Shown: piece by piece, positions 17,443 through 25,226 of the stretch
Numbering within the stretch: the stretch's first letter is position 1
Layout: each line of letters begins with the position of its first letter
NCBI GenBank assembly: GCA_937128055.1
Contig: CAKZMC010000026.1
Span: 1-41,957 of the forward strand
Source of the DNA: an uncultured Actinomycetes bacterium
GTDB taxonomy: Bacteria > Actinomycetota > Geothermincolia > Geothermincolales > RBG-13-55-18
Length of the DNA: 41,957 nucleotides
Direction of reading: 5' to 3'
The notes under the pieces: generated by a model
The model's input: the letters and a program-made list of their open reading frames with translations, nothing else
Told to the model about the DNA's origin: nothing
Database searches by the model: none
Program-made: the position numbers and the translations under genes

Positions 17443-18829
17443 GACCTTCCGCCTCCTTCTTCTTCGCTCTCTTGTCCCTGTATCCCGGCACGTTGCGCTG
17501 GCGGTTGCGCTCCACGCCCAGCGCCCCCGGCGGCACGTCCTTGCTGATGGCCGACCCCGCCCCGGTCACCGCCCCCTTGCCTATGCGCACCGGGGCTATG
17601 AACATGGTGTCGCTTCCGATGAAAGCCTCGTCCTCAATCACCGTGGGGTGTTTCTCGACGCCGTCGTAGTTGCAGGTTATGCTGCCCGCGCCGACGTTCA
17701 CGCCCTCCCCGATCTCCGCGTCACCCATGTAGCTGAGATGGGGTATCTTGCTGCCCTTCCCCAGCACCGTCCTCTTGGTCTCCACGAAGGTCCCCGCCTT
17801 GGAACCGCTCTTGAGCACGCTCCCCGGGCGCAGGCTGGCGAAGGGGCCCACGGTCACGCCGTCCTCCAGCTCGCTGTCGCGGATCACCGCCTGCTCCACC
17901 ACCACCCCCCTGCCCAACCGGGAATCCACGATCCTCGCTCCCGGCCCCAGCGTGCATCCCTCGCCGATAACCGTCTTTCCCTCCAGGATGACCATGGGGC
18001 GCAGCAGGGTGTCGCGGCCGATGACCACCTCCCCCCCGATGTACACCGTGGAAGGATCTTCCATGGTAACGCCTTCCTCCATCCAGCGGCGGTTCAGGCG
18101 CTCCCGCATGGCGCCCTCCGCCTGCGCCAGGTGGACCCGCGAGTTCACCCCCAGCACCTCTCCGGGGTCATCGGTCATCAGGGCCACCAGGCGCTCTCCC
18201 TCCGCGGCCAGGATGCCCAGGACGTCGGTGAGGAAGTACTCCTTCTTGGCGTTTTCCGCCTCCACGCGGGGGAGCGCGCGGCGCAACCTCTCCCAGTCGA
18301 AGACATAGGTGGAGGTGTTCACCTCCCGTATGGCTTTCTCCTCCGGGTTGGCCTCGCTTTCCTCCACCACGCCCACCACGGCACCCGTCCCGTCCCTCTT
18401 GATTCTCCCGTAGCCGGTGGGGTCGTCCATGGTCGCGGCCAGCATGGTCACCGCGGGTTTCTCGGCCTCGTGCAGGAGGCAGAGCCGGCGCAGGGTGGCG
18501 GCGGTGACGAGCGGGGAGTCCGCCGTGAGCACCAGCAGCTCCTCCTCCCGGATGAGGGGGGTAGCCACCATGACGGCATGCCCCGTTCCCCTGCGTTCTT
18601 CCTGGAAGACGAACTCGGCGCGCTCTCCCAGCTCGGCCTTGACCTCCTCCCCCCCGTTCCCCACCACCACCAGGACGCGCTCCAGCAGCCCCTCCTCGAG
18701 AAGGGGCTGCAGGGCGTCGAGCACCCAGGATATCATGGGCCTTCCGCAGATGCGGTGCAGGACCTTGGCTTTTTCGGATTTCATCCTGGTGCCCTCACCG
18801 GCAGCGAGGACCAGGGCTGCACGGCTCAA
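17423..18829 (-). CDS. glmU: Bifunctional GlmU (GlcN-1-P acetyltransferase / GlcNAc-1-P uridyltransferase)
   Basis: 468 residues. It makes UDP-GlcNAc for peptidoglycan. The N-terminal uridyltransferase shows LAAGEGTRMKSEKAKVLH; the C-terminal left-handed beta-helix shows repeated hexapeptides and the acetyltransferase site KIPHLSYMGDAEIGEGVNVGAG. The start is TTG at 18829 with GGGGGAG upstream. The 3' end overlaps prs. The order spoVG-glmU-prs is the classic Bacillus arrangement. Confidence 0.96.
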   Translation of the reverse strand: MSRAALVLAAGEGTRMKSEKAKVLHRICGRPMISWVLDALQPLLEEGLLERVLVVVGNGGEEVKAELGERAEFVFQEERRGTGHAVMVATPLIREEELLVLTADSPLVTAATLRRLCLLHEAEKPAVTMLAATMDDPTGYGRIKRDGTGAVVGVVEESEANPEEKAIREVNTSTYVFDWERLRRALPRVEAENAKKEYFLTDVLGILAAEGERLVALMTDDPGEVLGVNSRVHLAQAEGAMRERLNRRWMEEGVTMEDPSTVYIGGEVVIGRDTLLRPMVILEGKTVIGEGCTLGPGARIVDSRLGRGVVVEQAVIRDSELEDGVTVGPFASLRPGSVLKSGSKAGTFVETKRTVLGKGSKIPHLSYMGDAEIGEGVNVGAGSITCNYDGVEKHPTVIEDEAFIGSDTMFIAPVRIGKGAVTGAGSAISKDVPPGALGVERNRQRNVPGYRDKRAKKKEAEGLEGDNA

Positions 18830-18962
18830 CTCACTCCCCCTTCCTCGTCGACGGCTCTATTTTATCCGACACCAGGTGACAATCAAAACACCCGTGCCTT
18901 GCGGATATGCGCCCGGCGGCCGCGCCGCTCCCCCCGCGGCGTCTTCTCCCCACATGCGAGAA

Positions 18963-18978
18963 GGGGGCGTGCGCCCCC
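18963..18978 (-). terminator. Hairpin downstream of tRNA-Gln
   Basis: GGGGGC / GCCCCC stem with a 4-nt loop, 11 bp past the tRNA 3' end on the minus strand. The following tract (TTCTCGC) is only weakly T-rich. Confidence 0.45.
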
Positions 18979-18988
18979 CTCTTTTCCC

Positions 18989-19062
18989 TGGCTGGGGCGG
19001 TAGGATTCGAACCTACGATCGCGGCTCCAAAGGCCGCTGCCTTACCGCTTGGCCACGCCCCA
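18989..19062 (-). tRNA. tRNA-Gln (anticodon TTG)
   Basis: On the minus strand a full cloverleaf is visible: acceptor TGGGGCG / CGCCCCA, D arm with AAGCGGTAAGGC, anticodon stem GCGGC / GCCGC around CTTTGGA (anticodon TTG), short variable loop, and T arm with GGTTCGAATCC. Discriminator G is followed by an encoded CCA at 18989-18991. It lies between spoVG and glmU. Confidence 0.96.
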
Positions 19063-19078
19063 GCGACAAGCCGCGCGA

Positions 19079-19369
19079 TCAGACATCCTCCGACCCCTTT
19101 ATCTCCTCCCCCTTCTCCTTCTTCATCCTGAAGAACTCGTTGAGCACCGCCCTCTGGATCTTGTCCCGGGTTTCCGCGTTGAGCGGGTGGGCGATGTCCT
19201 TGAAGTCCCCGTTGGGAAGCTTGCGCGACGGCATGGCCACGAAAAACCCCCGGTCCCCGTCCACCACCCGAAGATCGTGCACCACGAAACAGTCATCGAT
19301 GATTATGCTCGCCATCCCCTTCACCATGTTCATGTCGATCTCCCGCACGGTAACCCTTGTAATCTCCAC
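19079..19369 (-). CDS. spoVG: SpoVG family regulator
   Basis: 96 residues, full family length. SpoVG is a small nucleic-acid-binding protein affecting septation, sporulation and envelope genes in Gram-positives. Seen: MEITRVTVREIDM, KGMASIIIDDCFVVHDLRV and the conserved FVAMPSRKLPNGDFKDIAHP. The start is GTG at 19369 with GGGGGA 6 nt upstream. It has its own promoter (19433-19461) and an exact tandem repeat in the leader (19397-19434), so it is probably regulated separately from ispE. In Bacillus subtilis spoVG is a known AbrB target, and an AbrB homologue is encoded at 21708-21950. Confidence 0.95.
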   Translation of the reverse strand: MEITRVTVREIDMNMVKGMASIIIDDCFVVHDLRVVDGDRGFFVAMPSRKLPNGDFKDIAHPLNAETRDKIQRAVLNEFFRMKKEKGEEIKGSEDV

Positions 19370-19396
19370 CGTTTTCCCCCATCATCGCAATTACCG

Positions 19397-19434
19397 ACTG
19401 GAAACATATAAACATACTGGAAACATATAAACAT
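19397..19434 (-). repeat. Two exact 19-bp tandem repeats in the spoVG leader
   Basis: ACTGGAAACATATAAACAT occurs at 19397-19415 and again immediately at 19416-19434. The array overlaps the edge of the predicted -10 box and extends into the expected 5' untranslated region. The AT-rich content contrasts sharply with the surrounding GC-rich DNA. The layout suggests an operator for a repressor that binds side by side. Confidence 0.8.
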
Positions 19435-19461
19435 ATTATTCTTTATGCTTCGCGTTTTCAA
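19433..19461 (-). promoter_or_regulatory. Predicted spoVG promoter
   Basis: On the minus strand TTGAAA (19461-19456), 17-nt spacer, TAATAT (19438-19433). The predicted start site falls within the tandem 19-bp repeats, about 55-60 nt before the GTG start. Confidence 0.55.
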
Positions 19462-19529
19462 TAAAAAGTTCCTTCCCCGCGTATTTTTTGCCTGCCCAGT
19501 TGCACCCCCTGCCTTCCCCTCGCGCACGC

Positions 19530-20447
19530 TCAACAGCGCTCGGCCATCGCCGCGCCGTGAGAACAGAACGACGTCCTGCACACCCATGGCGCGTGATCCC
19601 TCATGCTCTCTTCCAGGCGCCGCGCCTCCTCCTCCCCGGCGGCCAGGAGGAAGACGGTGGGGCCGCTCCCGCTCACCAGCGCGCCCGGCGCCCCCGCTTC
19701 CCTCGCCCGCGCGAGAACGTCGCCCAGCGAGGGTTCCAGCTCGCAAGCGGCGCGCTGCAGCGAATTGAAGAGAAGGTCGGGGAGGCGCGTGACCTCCCCC
19801 CTCGCCAGGTATTCAAGGAGGGGGTAAGGTCCCCGCCGCGGCGGCTTGTCTCCGCCCACCAGGTCGAAGCGGCGGTAGACCTCCGCGGCGGAAAGGGCAT
19901 TGCCGGGATTCACCAGGACGAGCGGCAAGGGCGGCGCCTGCGCCTGGGGAGTCACCCTCTCGCCCCTTCCCTCGCCCAGGGCCGTCCCTCCCACCAGGAA
20001 GAAGGGCACGTCCGAGCCCAGGGACGCGGCGAGGTTCAGGAGCTCCTCCTTCCCCAAGGCTTCGCTCGCCAGGTGGTTCAAGCCCCGCAGCACGGCGGCG
20101 GCGTCCGAGCTCCCCCCTCCCAGGCCGGCCGCGACGGGTATGTGCTTGCGGAGCCGTACCCTCACCCCCCAGCCCAGCCGCGTAGCCTCCAGGAAGGCCG
20201 CGGCGGCGCGGTGGCACAGGTTCTCCTCGCCGCGGGGGGCGTCCCCCTCAACCAGGAGCTCGATGCCTCCCCCCGCGCCTTCCGCCTCCACCACGACGAG
20301 ATCGCAAAGGTCGACGGCCTGCAGGACGGTGCGCACGAGGTGGTAGCCGTCAGGGCGCAGCGAGCCCACCTCGAGGTAAAGGTTGACTTTCGCCGGGGCC
20401 TTCAGCGTCACCATGCCGCGCAACCTGCCGCCCTCCATCAGACACAA
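19530..20447 (-). CDS. ispE: 4-diphosphocytidyl-2-C-methyl-D-erythritol kinase
   Basis: 305 residues, a GHMP kinase of the MEP isoprenoid pathway. Seen: LKAPAKVNLYLEVG, the ATP loop PVAAGLGGGSSDAAAVLRG and the third motif SGSGPTVFLLAAG. The start is TTG at 20447 with GGAGGAAAG about 7 nt upstream; the internal ATG at 20414 would give the more typical short N-terminus and cannot be excluded. It precedes spoVG by 160 bp and is divergent from rsmA. Confidence 0.94.
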   Translation of the reverse strand: MCLMEGGRLRGMVTLKAPAKVNLYLEVGSLRPDGYHLVRTVLQAVDLCDLVVVEAEGAGGGIELLVEGDAPRGEENLCHRAAAAFLEATRLGWGVRVRLRKHIPVAAGLGGGSSDAAAVLRGLNHLASEALGKEELLNLAASLGSDVPFFLVGGTALGEGRGERVTPQAQAPPLPLVLVNPGNALSAAEVYRRFDLVGGDKPPRRGPYPLLEYLARGEVTRLPDLLFNSLQRAACELEPSLGDVLARAREAGAPGALVSGSGPTVFLLAAGEEEARRLEESMRDHAPWVCRTSFCSHGAAMAERC

Positions 20448-20741
20448 GGACTTTCCTCCGCCTATCTTACCATCATTTCCTCACGCCCCTCAGGAGGCGC
20501 GGCGATACTCGCCGCTTTCGTCCAGGGCGAGGAGCCGCCTTTCCCGCTCCCCGTAGGGCAAGGCGATCCGTTCCCCCCCGCGGCACGCTCCTGTATCATG
20601 TGCTTGGAGGCCTTCAACGCGGAGAACACCCTGGTATCCCCGGCGGACGGCCATGCCCCCGGCCCGGCGGGCGCGGGCGCCACAGGGGAAAGGTCGCGCG
20701 TGCCAGGGGTTCATGAACGATCACCCGGAAAGGAAGGCGTG

Positions 20742-21587
20742 ATGGGCGAGCTTGCCAGGCCCAGCGTGGTGGGCGAGATCCTGGAAAGGTACGGCCTGCG
20801 CCTGTCGCGATCCCTGGGGCAGCACTTCCTGGTGGACGGAAACGTGCTGCGGGTCATCCTAGGCGCCGCGGACCTCTCGCCCCGAGACACCGTCCTGGAG
20901 ATAGGTCCCGGGCTGGGGACGCTCACCGAGGAGCTCTGCGCGCTGGCCGGGCGGGTGGTGGCGGTGGAGATGGACCGCCGCCTCGCCGCCGTCCTCCCGG
21001 AGGTGCTCGGCCACCCCCGCAACCTCGTGCTGGTGGAGGGCGATGCCCTGCGGCTGGAGCTGGCTCGGTTCTTCTCCCTGGAGGAGAGGGTGAAGGTGGT
21101 CTCCAACCTGCCCTACAACGTGGCTACCCCCCTCATCCTGCGCCTTTTCCTTGAGCTCCCGCAGGTGGAGGTGATGGTGGTCACGGTGCAGAGGGAACTC
21201 GCTGACCGCTACCTGGCCGGCCCCCGCTTCGATGCCTACGGGAGCGTATCGGTCAAGCTGCAGACCTTCTGCGAGATGCACCGTATCTGCAACCTTCCCT
21301 CCACGGTCTTTTTCCCCCCACCCCGCGTGGACTCGTCCGCCCTGCGCATGGAGAGAAAGGCCAGCGAACTGTCCTGCGAGGAAACGGCGGCCTTCTTCCG
21401 CTTCGTGGACGCCTGCTTCTCCTTCCGGCGGAAAATGCTGGTAAACGCGCTCGCGGGGGGACGCGAGCCCTACCGCCCCCGCTCCCAGGTGGAGGAGGCC
21501 CTGCAGCAGCTGGGGCTGCCCCGGGCTTGCCGCGCCGAGGAACTCTCCCGACAGGAACTCCTCACGCTCTTCCGTTCTCTCAACTAG
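20742..21587 (+). CDS. rsmA: 16S rRNA dimethyladenosine transferase RsmA (KsgA)
   Basis: 281 residues. It dimethylates two adenosines near the 3' end of 16S rRNA. Seen: RSLGQHFLVDGNVLRVI, the SAM loop VLEIGPGLGTLTEEL, and the catalytic SNLPYNVATPLI. ATG 20742 follows AGGAAGG at 5 nt; the long open frame upstream is not conserved-looking. It is converse in orientation to ispE, unlike in Bacillus where the two run together. Confidence 0.95.
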   Translation: MGELARPSVVGEILERYGLRLSRSLGQHFLVDGNVLRVILGAADLSPRDTVLEIGPGLGTLTEELCALAGRVVAVEMDRRLAAVLPEVLGHPRNLVLVEGDALRLELARFFSLEERVKVVSNLPYNVATPLILRLFLELPQVEVMVVTVQRELADRYLAGPRFDAYGSVSVKLQTFCEMHRICNLPSTVFFPPPRVDSSALRMERKASELSCEETAAFFRFVDACFSFRRKMLVNALAGGREPYRPRSQVEEALQQLGLPRACRAEELSRQELLTLFRSLN

Positions 21588-21665
21588 CGGGCATGCGCCA
21601 GGGAAAGTGGGTTCTCTTAACGCGGCGCGGGTCTCGCGAACGTACCGAGCGCCCGGAAAAGGCAA

Positions 21666-21692
21666 GCGGGAGCGGAACTCGTCCGTTCCCGC
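21666..21692. terminator. Long hairpin between convergent rsmA and abrB-like gene
   Basis: GCGGGAGCGGA pairs with TCCGTTCCCGC through 11 bp including one G-T wobble, with a 5-nt loop. It lies 79 bp after the rsmA stop and 16 bp after the abrB-like stop. There is no T-run, but the position suits a bidirectional terminator. Confidence 0.55.
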
Positions 21693-21707
21693 GCTGCTAC
21701 GCCGTTC

Positions 21708-21950
21708 TTACTTGCGCTTCAGCTCGTTAATGCACTTCTGGCAGATGCGGTTCCCCTTGAAGGTCTTGTTGTGCTCCGGGTTGCCGCACAGGATGCACCC
21801 CGGCTTGTACTTGATAAGGACGATGCGCTCCCCGTCGACGAAAATCTCGATGGGGTCGCGTTCCTTGATGTCCAAGGTGCGGCGCAGCTCCATGGGGATC
21901 ACGATGCGTCCCAGCTCGTCGATCTTCCTCACGATTCCTGTTGCCTTCAT
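21708..21950 (-). CDS. abrB: AbrB/SpoVT-family transcription regulator with C-terminal zinc-binding motif
   Basis: 80 residues. The N-terminal swapped-hairpin DNA-binding domain is near-canonical: MKATGIVRKIDELGRIVIP, then ELRRTL and IEIFVDGERIVLIKYKPG. Instead of the Bacillus AbrB multimerisation tail, residues 52-73 carry CILC and CQKC (Cys52, 55, 70, 73), likely a zinc finger, as I recall from some clostridial members. ATG 21950 is preceded by a purine-rich tract. It is divergent from metG, as in Bacillus, and has a strong promoter at 22044-22073. The symbol reflects family and context; true orthology is inferred. Confidence 0.88.
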   Translation of the reverse strand: MKATGIVRKIDELGRIVIPMELRRTLDIKERDPIEIFVDGERIVLIKYKPGCILCGNPEHNKTFKGNRICQKCINELKRK

Positions 21951-22043
21951 CTCTCGCCCACCCTTTCTCCCTTGCTGCCCGGACCGTAACGGCCCGGACG
22001 AAATGCTGTTACCTTGACAATAACGGGATATTCCAGAGATATA

Positions 22044-22073
22044 ATTATATTGACAATGCCTGAAGGATGTCAA
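22044..22073 (-). promoter_or_regulatory. Strong sigma70-type promoter for the abrB-like gene
   Basis: On the minus strand perfect TTGACA (22073-22068), 18-nt spacer, perfect TATAAT (22049-22044). The -35 is one half of an inverted repeat with TTGACA at 22050-22055, and TTGACAAT is repeated directly at 22014-22021 and 22050-22057. These are plausible operator elements in the divergent abrB/metG region. Confidence 0.72.
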
Positions 22074-22108
22074 GAAATTTTTACCTTTTTTTACATGGGA
22101 AGGAAAAA

Positions 22109-23647
22109 ATGGACAAATTATACTACGTAACCACGCCGATCTATTACGTCAACGACCTGCCGCATATAGGCACCGCTTACACCACGGTGGCCGCCGACGC
22201 CCTGGCCCGTTACCACCGCCTCAAGGGGGAGGGCGTCTATTTCCTCACCGGCACGGACGAGCACGGCCAGCACGTTGCCCGCGCCGCCGAACGCAACGGG
22301 GTCTCCCCCAAGGAATGGGCGGACCGCATGGTGACGCACTTCACCGAGGTCTGGCGCCGCCTGAATATCAGCAATGATTTCTTTATCCGCACCACCGATC
22401 CCAGGCACATGGAGGTGGCGCGCAACTTCATACAGCTTCTCTACGACAAGGGCGACATCTACCTGGACACCTACGAGGGCTGGTACTGCGTGCCCGACGA
22501 GTCCTTCTGGCTCCCTTCCCAACTGGTGGAAGGGAAATGCCCGCAGTGCGGCCGGGAGGTCGAGATGGTGCAGGAGGAGAACTACTTTTTCCGGCTTTCC
22601 GCCTATGCCGACCGGCTGCTGGAGCACATCTCTTCGCACCCCGAGTTCGTGCAGCCGGATATCCGCCGCAACGAGGTGATCAGCTTCATCAGGCAGGGCC
22701 TCGCCGACCAGAGCATCAGCCGCAAGACCATCTCCTGGGGCATCCCCCTTCCCTTCGACGAGAGCCAGGTCATGTACGTGTGGTTCGACGCCCTGCTCAA
22801 CTACGTCAGCGCCATAGACTACAGCCTGGACGAGGCGCGCTTCCGCGGCATCTGGCCCGCCGACGTGCACTTCATCGGGAAGGAGATCCTGCGCTTCCAC
22901 GCCATCGTCTGGCCGGCCATGCTCATGGCGGCTGACCTGCCGCTTCCCCGCCAGGTCTTCGCGCACGGCTGGTTGACGGTGGAGGGCGAGAAGATGTCCA
23001 AGTCCAAGGGAAACGTCATCAGCCCGCACGACCTGGTCGACGAGTACGGGGTGGACGCCTACCGGTACTACTTCCTGCGCGAGTTCTCCTTCGGGTACGA
23101 CGGCAACTTCTCGCGCGAGAACATGACCGGCCGCTACAATGCGGACCTCGCCAACTCCCTGGGGAACATGGTCAGCCGCGTGCTGGCCATGGTGGAGCGC
23201 TACCGCGGGGGAGAGGTGCCGGGGCCGGGCGTTGAAGAGGCGGTGGACACGGCGCTGCGTGAAAGCGCGGACCTGGCGGTGGCGGAGGTAGACCGCTGCA
23301 TGGAGCGCTTCGCCTTCAACGAGGCTCTGCAGGCCATATGGAATTTTCTGGCATCCATTAACCGCTACGTGGACGAGACGGCGGCCTGGGACCTGGCCAA
23401 GGACCCGGACCGCTCCGACCGCCTGGACACCGTGCTCTACAACCAGGTGGAGGCGGTGCGTCTCACCGCCCTCCTGGTGCTCCCCTTCATGCCCGCCACC
23501 GGCGAGGGCATCTGGGAGAGGCTGGGTTACCGCCGCTCCATCCACGAGCACCACCTGCCCGCGGCGGCGGCCTGGGAGCTCTTCCCTCCCGGGCAGAAGG
23601 TCTCCAAGGGCGCGCCGCTCTTCCCCCGCAAGGATGCCGCGAGATAG
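22109..23647 (+). CDS. metG: Methionyl-tRNA synthetase
   Basis: 512 residues, the short form lacking the C-terminal tRNA-binding (EMAP-like) domain. Seen: VTTPIYYVNDLPHIGTAY with HIGT at 19-22, TGTDEHGQ, a CPQC knuckle near 145 and EKMSKSKGN near 296. GGAAGGA precedes ATG 22109. I saw no T-box leader. It is followed by tatD after 132 bp, the metS-tatD pairing of Bacillus. Confidence 0.96.
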   Translation: MDKLYYVTTPIYYVNDLPHIGTAYTTVAADALARYHRLKGEGVYFLTGTDEHGQHVARAAERNGVSPKEWADRMVTHFTEVWRRLNISNDFFIRTTDPRHMEVARNFIQLLYDKGDIYLDTYEGWYCVPDESFWLPSQLVEGKCPQCGREVEMVQEENYFFRLSAYADRLLEHISSHPEFVQPDIRRNEVISFIRQGLADQSISRKTISWGIPLPFDESQVMYVWFDALLNYVSAIDYSLDEARFRGIWPADVHFIGKEILRFHAIVWPAMLMAADLPLPRQVFAHGWLTVEGEKMSKSKGNVISPHDLVDEYGVDAYRYYFLREFSFGYDGNFSRENMTGRYNADLANSLGNMVSRVLAMVERYRGGEVPGPGVEEAVDTALRESADLAVAEVDRCMERFAFNEALQAIWNFLASINRYVDETAAWDLAKDPDRSDRLDTVLYNQVEAVRLTALLVLPFMPATGEGIWERLGYRRSIHEHHLPAAAAWELFPPGQKVSKGAPLFPRKDAAR

Positions 23648-23779
23648 GGAGCGAGCCTCCGGCGGCGGTTTCCCGCGCCCGGTTCGCGGGGCCGCTCCCC
23701 GGATTATAATGAGGCCGTCACGCCCGCGCGGACCGCAGGCAGAAACCGGTACGGATAATGGCCCCCAACGGGAGGACGC

Positions 23780-24529
23780 ATGGGCTTAGTCGATACCCAC
23801 GCCCACCTCGACCTCCTTGAGGAGGAGGTGGGAGAGGCGCTGCGCAGGGCCGGTGAAGCCGGCGTTACGGCCGTGGTGAGCGTGGGCATAGACCTGGAGT
23901 CCAGCCGCCGCGCCCTGGAGCTCTCCCGCGCCTTCCCGGGAGTCTACGCGGTGGTGGGCGTCCATCCCCATGATGCCTCGCAGCTCGACCGCGCCACCCT
24001 GCGGGCACTCGCCTCCCTGGCGGAAGACCCCCGCGTGGTGGGCATAGGCGAGACCGGCCTCGACTTCTACCGCAACCTCTCCCCCCGCGGCGACCAGGAG
24101 AGGGCCTTCCGCCGCCAACTCGACCTGGCGCGTGAACTCTCCCTCCCCGTGGTGGTCCACGACCGCGAGGCCCACGCCGAAACCCTGCGCATCCTGGAGG
24201 AGTACGCTCCCTTCGAGGGCCGCCTGGTGATGCACTGCTTCTCAGGCGACACGGGCATGGCCCGCACCGTCATAGACATGGGCGGGTACGTCTCGGTTGC
24301 CGGCCCGGTCACCTTCCCGAAGGCACGGCGGCTGCAGGAGGTGGTGAGGGAAACGCCGCTCGAGCGCATCCTCGTGGAGACCGACTGCCCCTTCCTGTCA
24401 CCTTACCCATACCGGGGCAAGCCCAACGTGCCCGAACGGCTTGCGCTTATCGCGCGCAAGGTGGCGGAGCTCAAGGGCATCCCGTATGAGGAGCTCGCCT
24501 TCCCCAACCCCTTCTTCTCGGAGGCTTGA
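23780..24529 (+). CDS. tatD: TatD-family metal-dependent deoxyribonuclease
   Basis: 249 residues. Metal ligands are all visible: VDTHAHLD, GVHPHD, GETGLDFYR, VVVHDREAH, MHCFSGD and VETDCPFLSPYPYRGKPNVP. GGGAGGACGC precedes the ATG. A TATAAT at 23705-23710 may serve as a -10 box, though its -35 (TTCGCG, 16 nt) is weak. The gene ends 4 bp before a strong hairpin. Confidence 0.94.
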   Translation: MGLVDTHAHLDLLEEEVGEALRRAGEAGVTAVVSVGIDLESSRRALELSRAFPGVYAVVGVHPHDASQLDRATLRALASLAEDPRVVGIGETGLDFYRNLSPRGDQERAFRRQLDLARELSLPVVVHDREAHAETLRILEEYAPFEGRLVMHCFSGDTGMARTVIDMGGYVSVAGPVTFPKARRLQEVVRETPLERILVETDCPFLSPYPYRGKPNVPERLALIARKVAELKGIPYEELAFPNPFFSEA

Positions 24530-24532
24530 AGA

Positions 24533-24554
24533 CGCGCGGTGTTCGCACCGCGCG
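24533..24554. terminator. 9-bp stem with TTCG tetraloop between convergent genes
   Basis: CGCGCGGTG pairs perfectly with CACCGCGCG around a TTCG loop, a very stable hairpin class. It begins 4 bp after the tatD stop and lies 25 bp after the frame-corrected stop of the convergent membrane protein. No T-run is present. A bidirectional terminator is the likely role. Confidence 0.65.
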
Positions 24555-24578
24555 GAGCACGACACGGATGGGGCGGCT

Positions 24579-25147
24579 TCAGGAAACGGCGCGGAAGAAG
24601 AGGAATCCCAGGGAATGGCGGCGGCGATACCCAGGAGCTGCGGCCAGATGGCACCGAGATTCCTCCTCCCCACCTCCAGCAGCTCGCGAGCCGATACCTC
24701 CTTGAGCAACACGTATAGGGGTATGCCCCCCATGAACACGAAGACTATCCCGCTGGCCACCCATCCCCATGCCAGGCCTTCCGCCCTGAAGAACCCGTAT
24801 TCGCAGAAATTCCATCCCAGCGAAAGGAATATGGCGGGCCAGAAGAAGACGGCCACCAGGCTCACCTCGCCGTTCCCTTCCGTCAAGCTCCTAATACCCC
24901 CGAACGGCCCGTAGTTAGCCGCCGCGGCGGCCCGCGGCAGCGAAAATACGCCCATGTTCGCCAGGGCGATCACCACGCAAGCCATGATGGAAATTGTAAA
25001 TATCCACCAGTAACCAGGCGCCGGGTGGGCTATCTCGTAAGGACCGCCCACCGCCACCATGCCTCCCAGATCCATCACGCCGCGCATGGCCAGGAAGAGT
25101 ATGGTCAGGAAAAAGGCGAAGGCGCACGGCAGGAGGAGCAACCTCAT
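24579..25147 (-). pseudogene. Small polytopic membrane protein with an apparent frameshift near its 3' end
   Basis: Starts at ATG 25147 (MRLLLLPCAFAFFLTILFLA) and encodes four membrane helices, including WIFTISIMACVVIALANMGV, LVAVFFWPAIFLSLGW and GWVASGIVFVFMGGIPLYVL. In the reading frame the last helix LLGIAAAIPW is followed by a non-hydrophobic Ser/Pro tail that runs antisense through the end of tatD to 24398. Adding one G in the run near 24608-24611 instead gives IPWGFLFFRAVS and a stop at 24579-24581, just before the hairpin. I therefore infer a one-base deletion, or a sequencing error. Family not recognised. It lies 79 bp downstream of rsmI on the same strand. Confidence 0.55.
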
Positions 25148-25226
25148 GCAGGCAAGCGGCCACCTCGCCTTGCCCGCGCCGGCCGGTCTTCCACGAGGGT
25201 AACCCCCTCGACCCTTTAAACACAGA

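Noticed and set aside
22000-22108. T-box or other riboswitch before metG
   Set aside because: The leader is too short and I see neither the T-box sequence nor a terminator/antiterminator pair.
24398-24578. C-terminal extension of the small membrane protein antisense to tatD
   Set aside because: Polar, low-complexity tail overlapping tatD; a one-base correction gives a sensible end at 24579.
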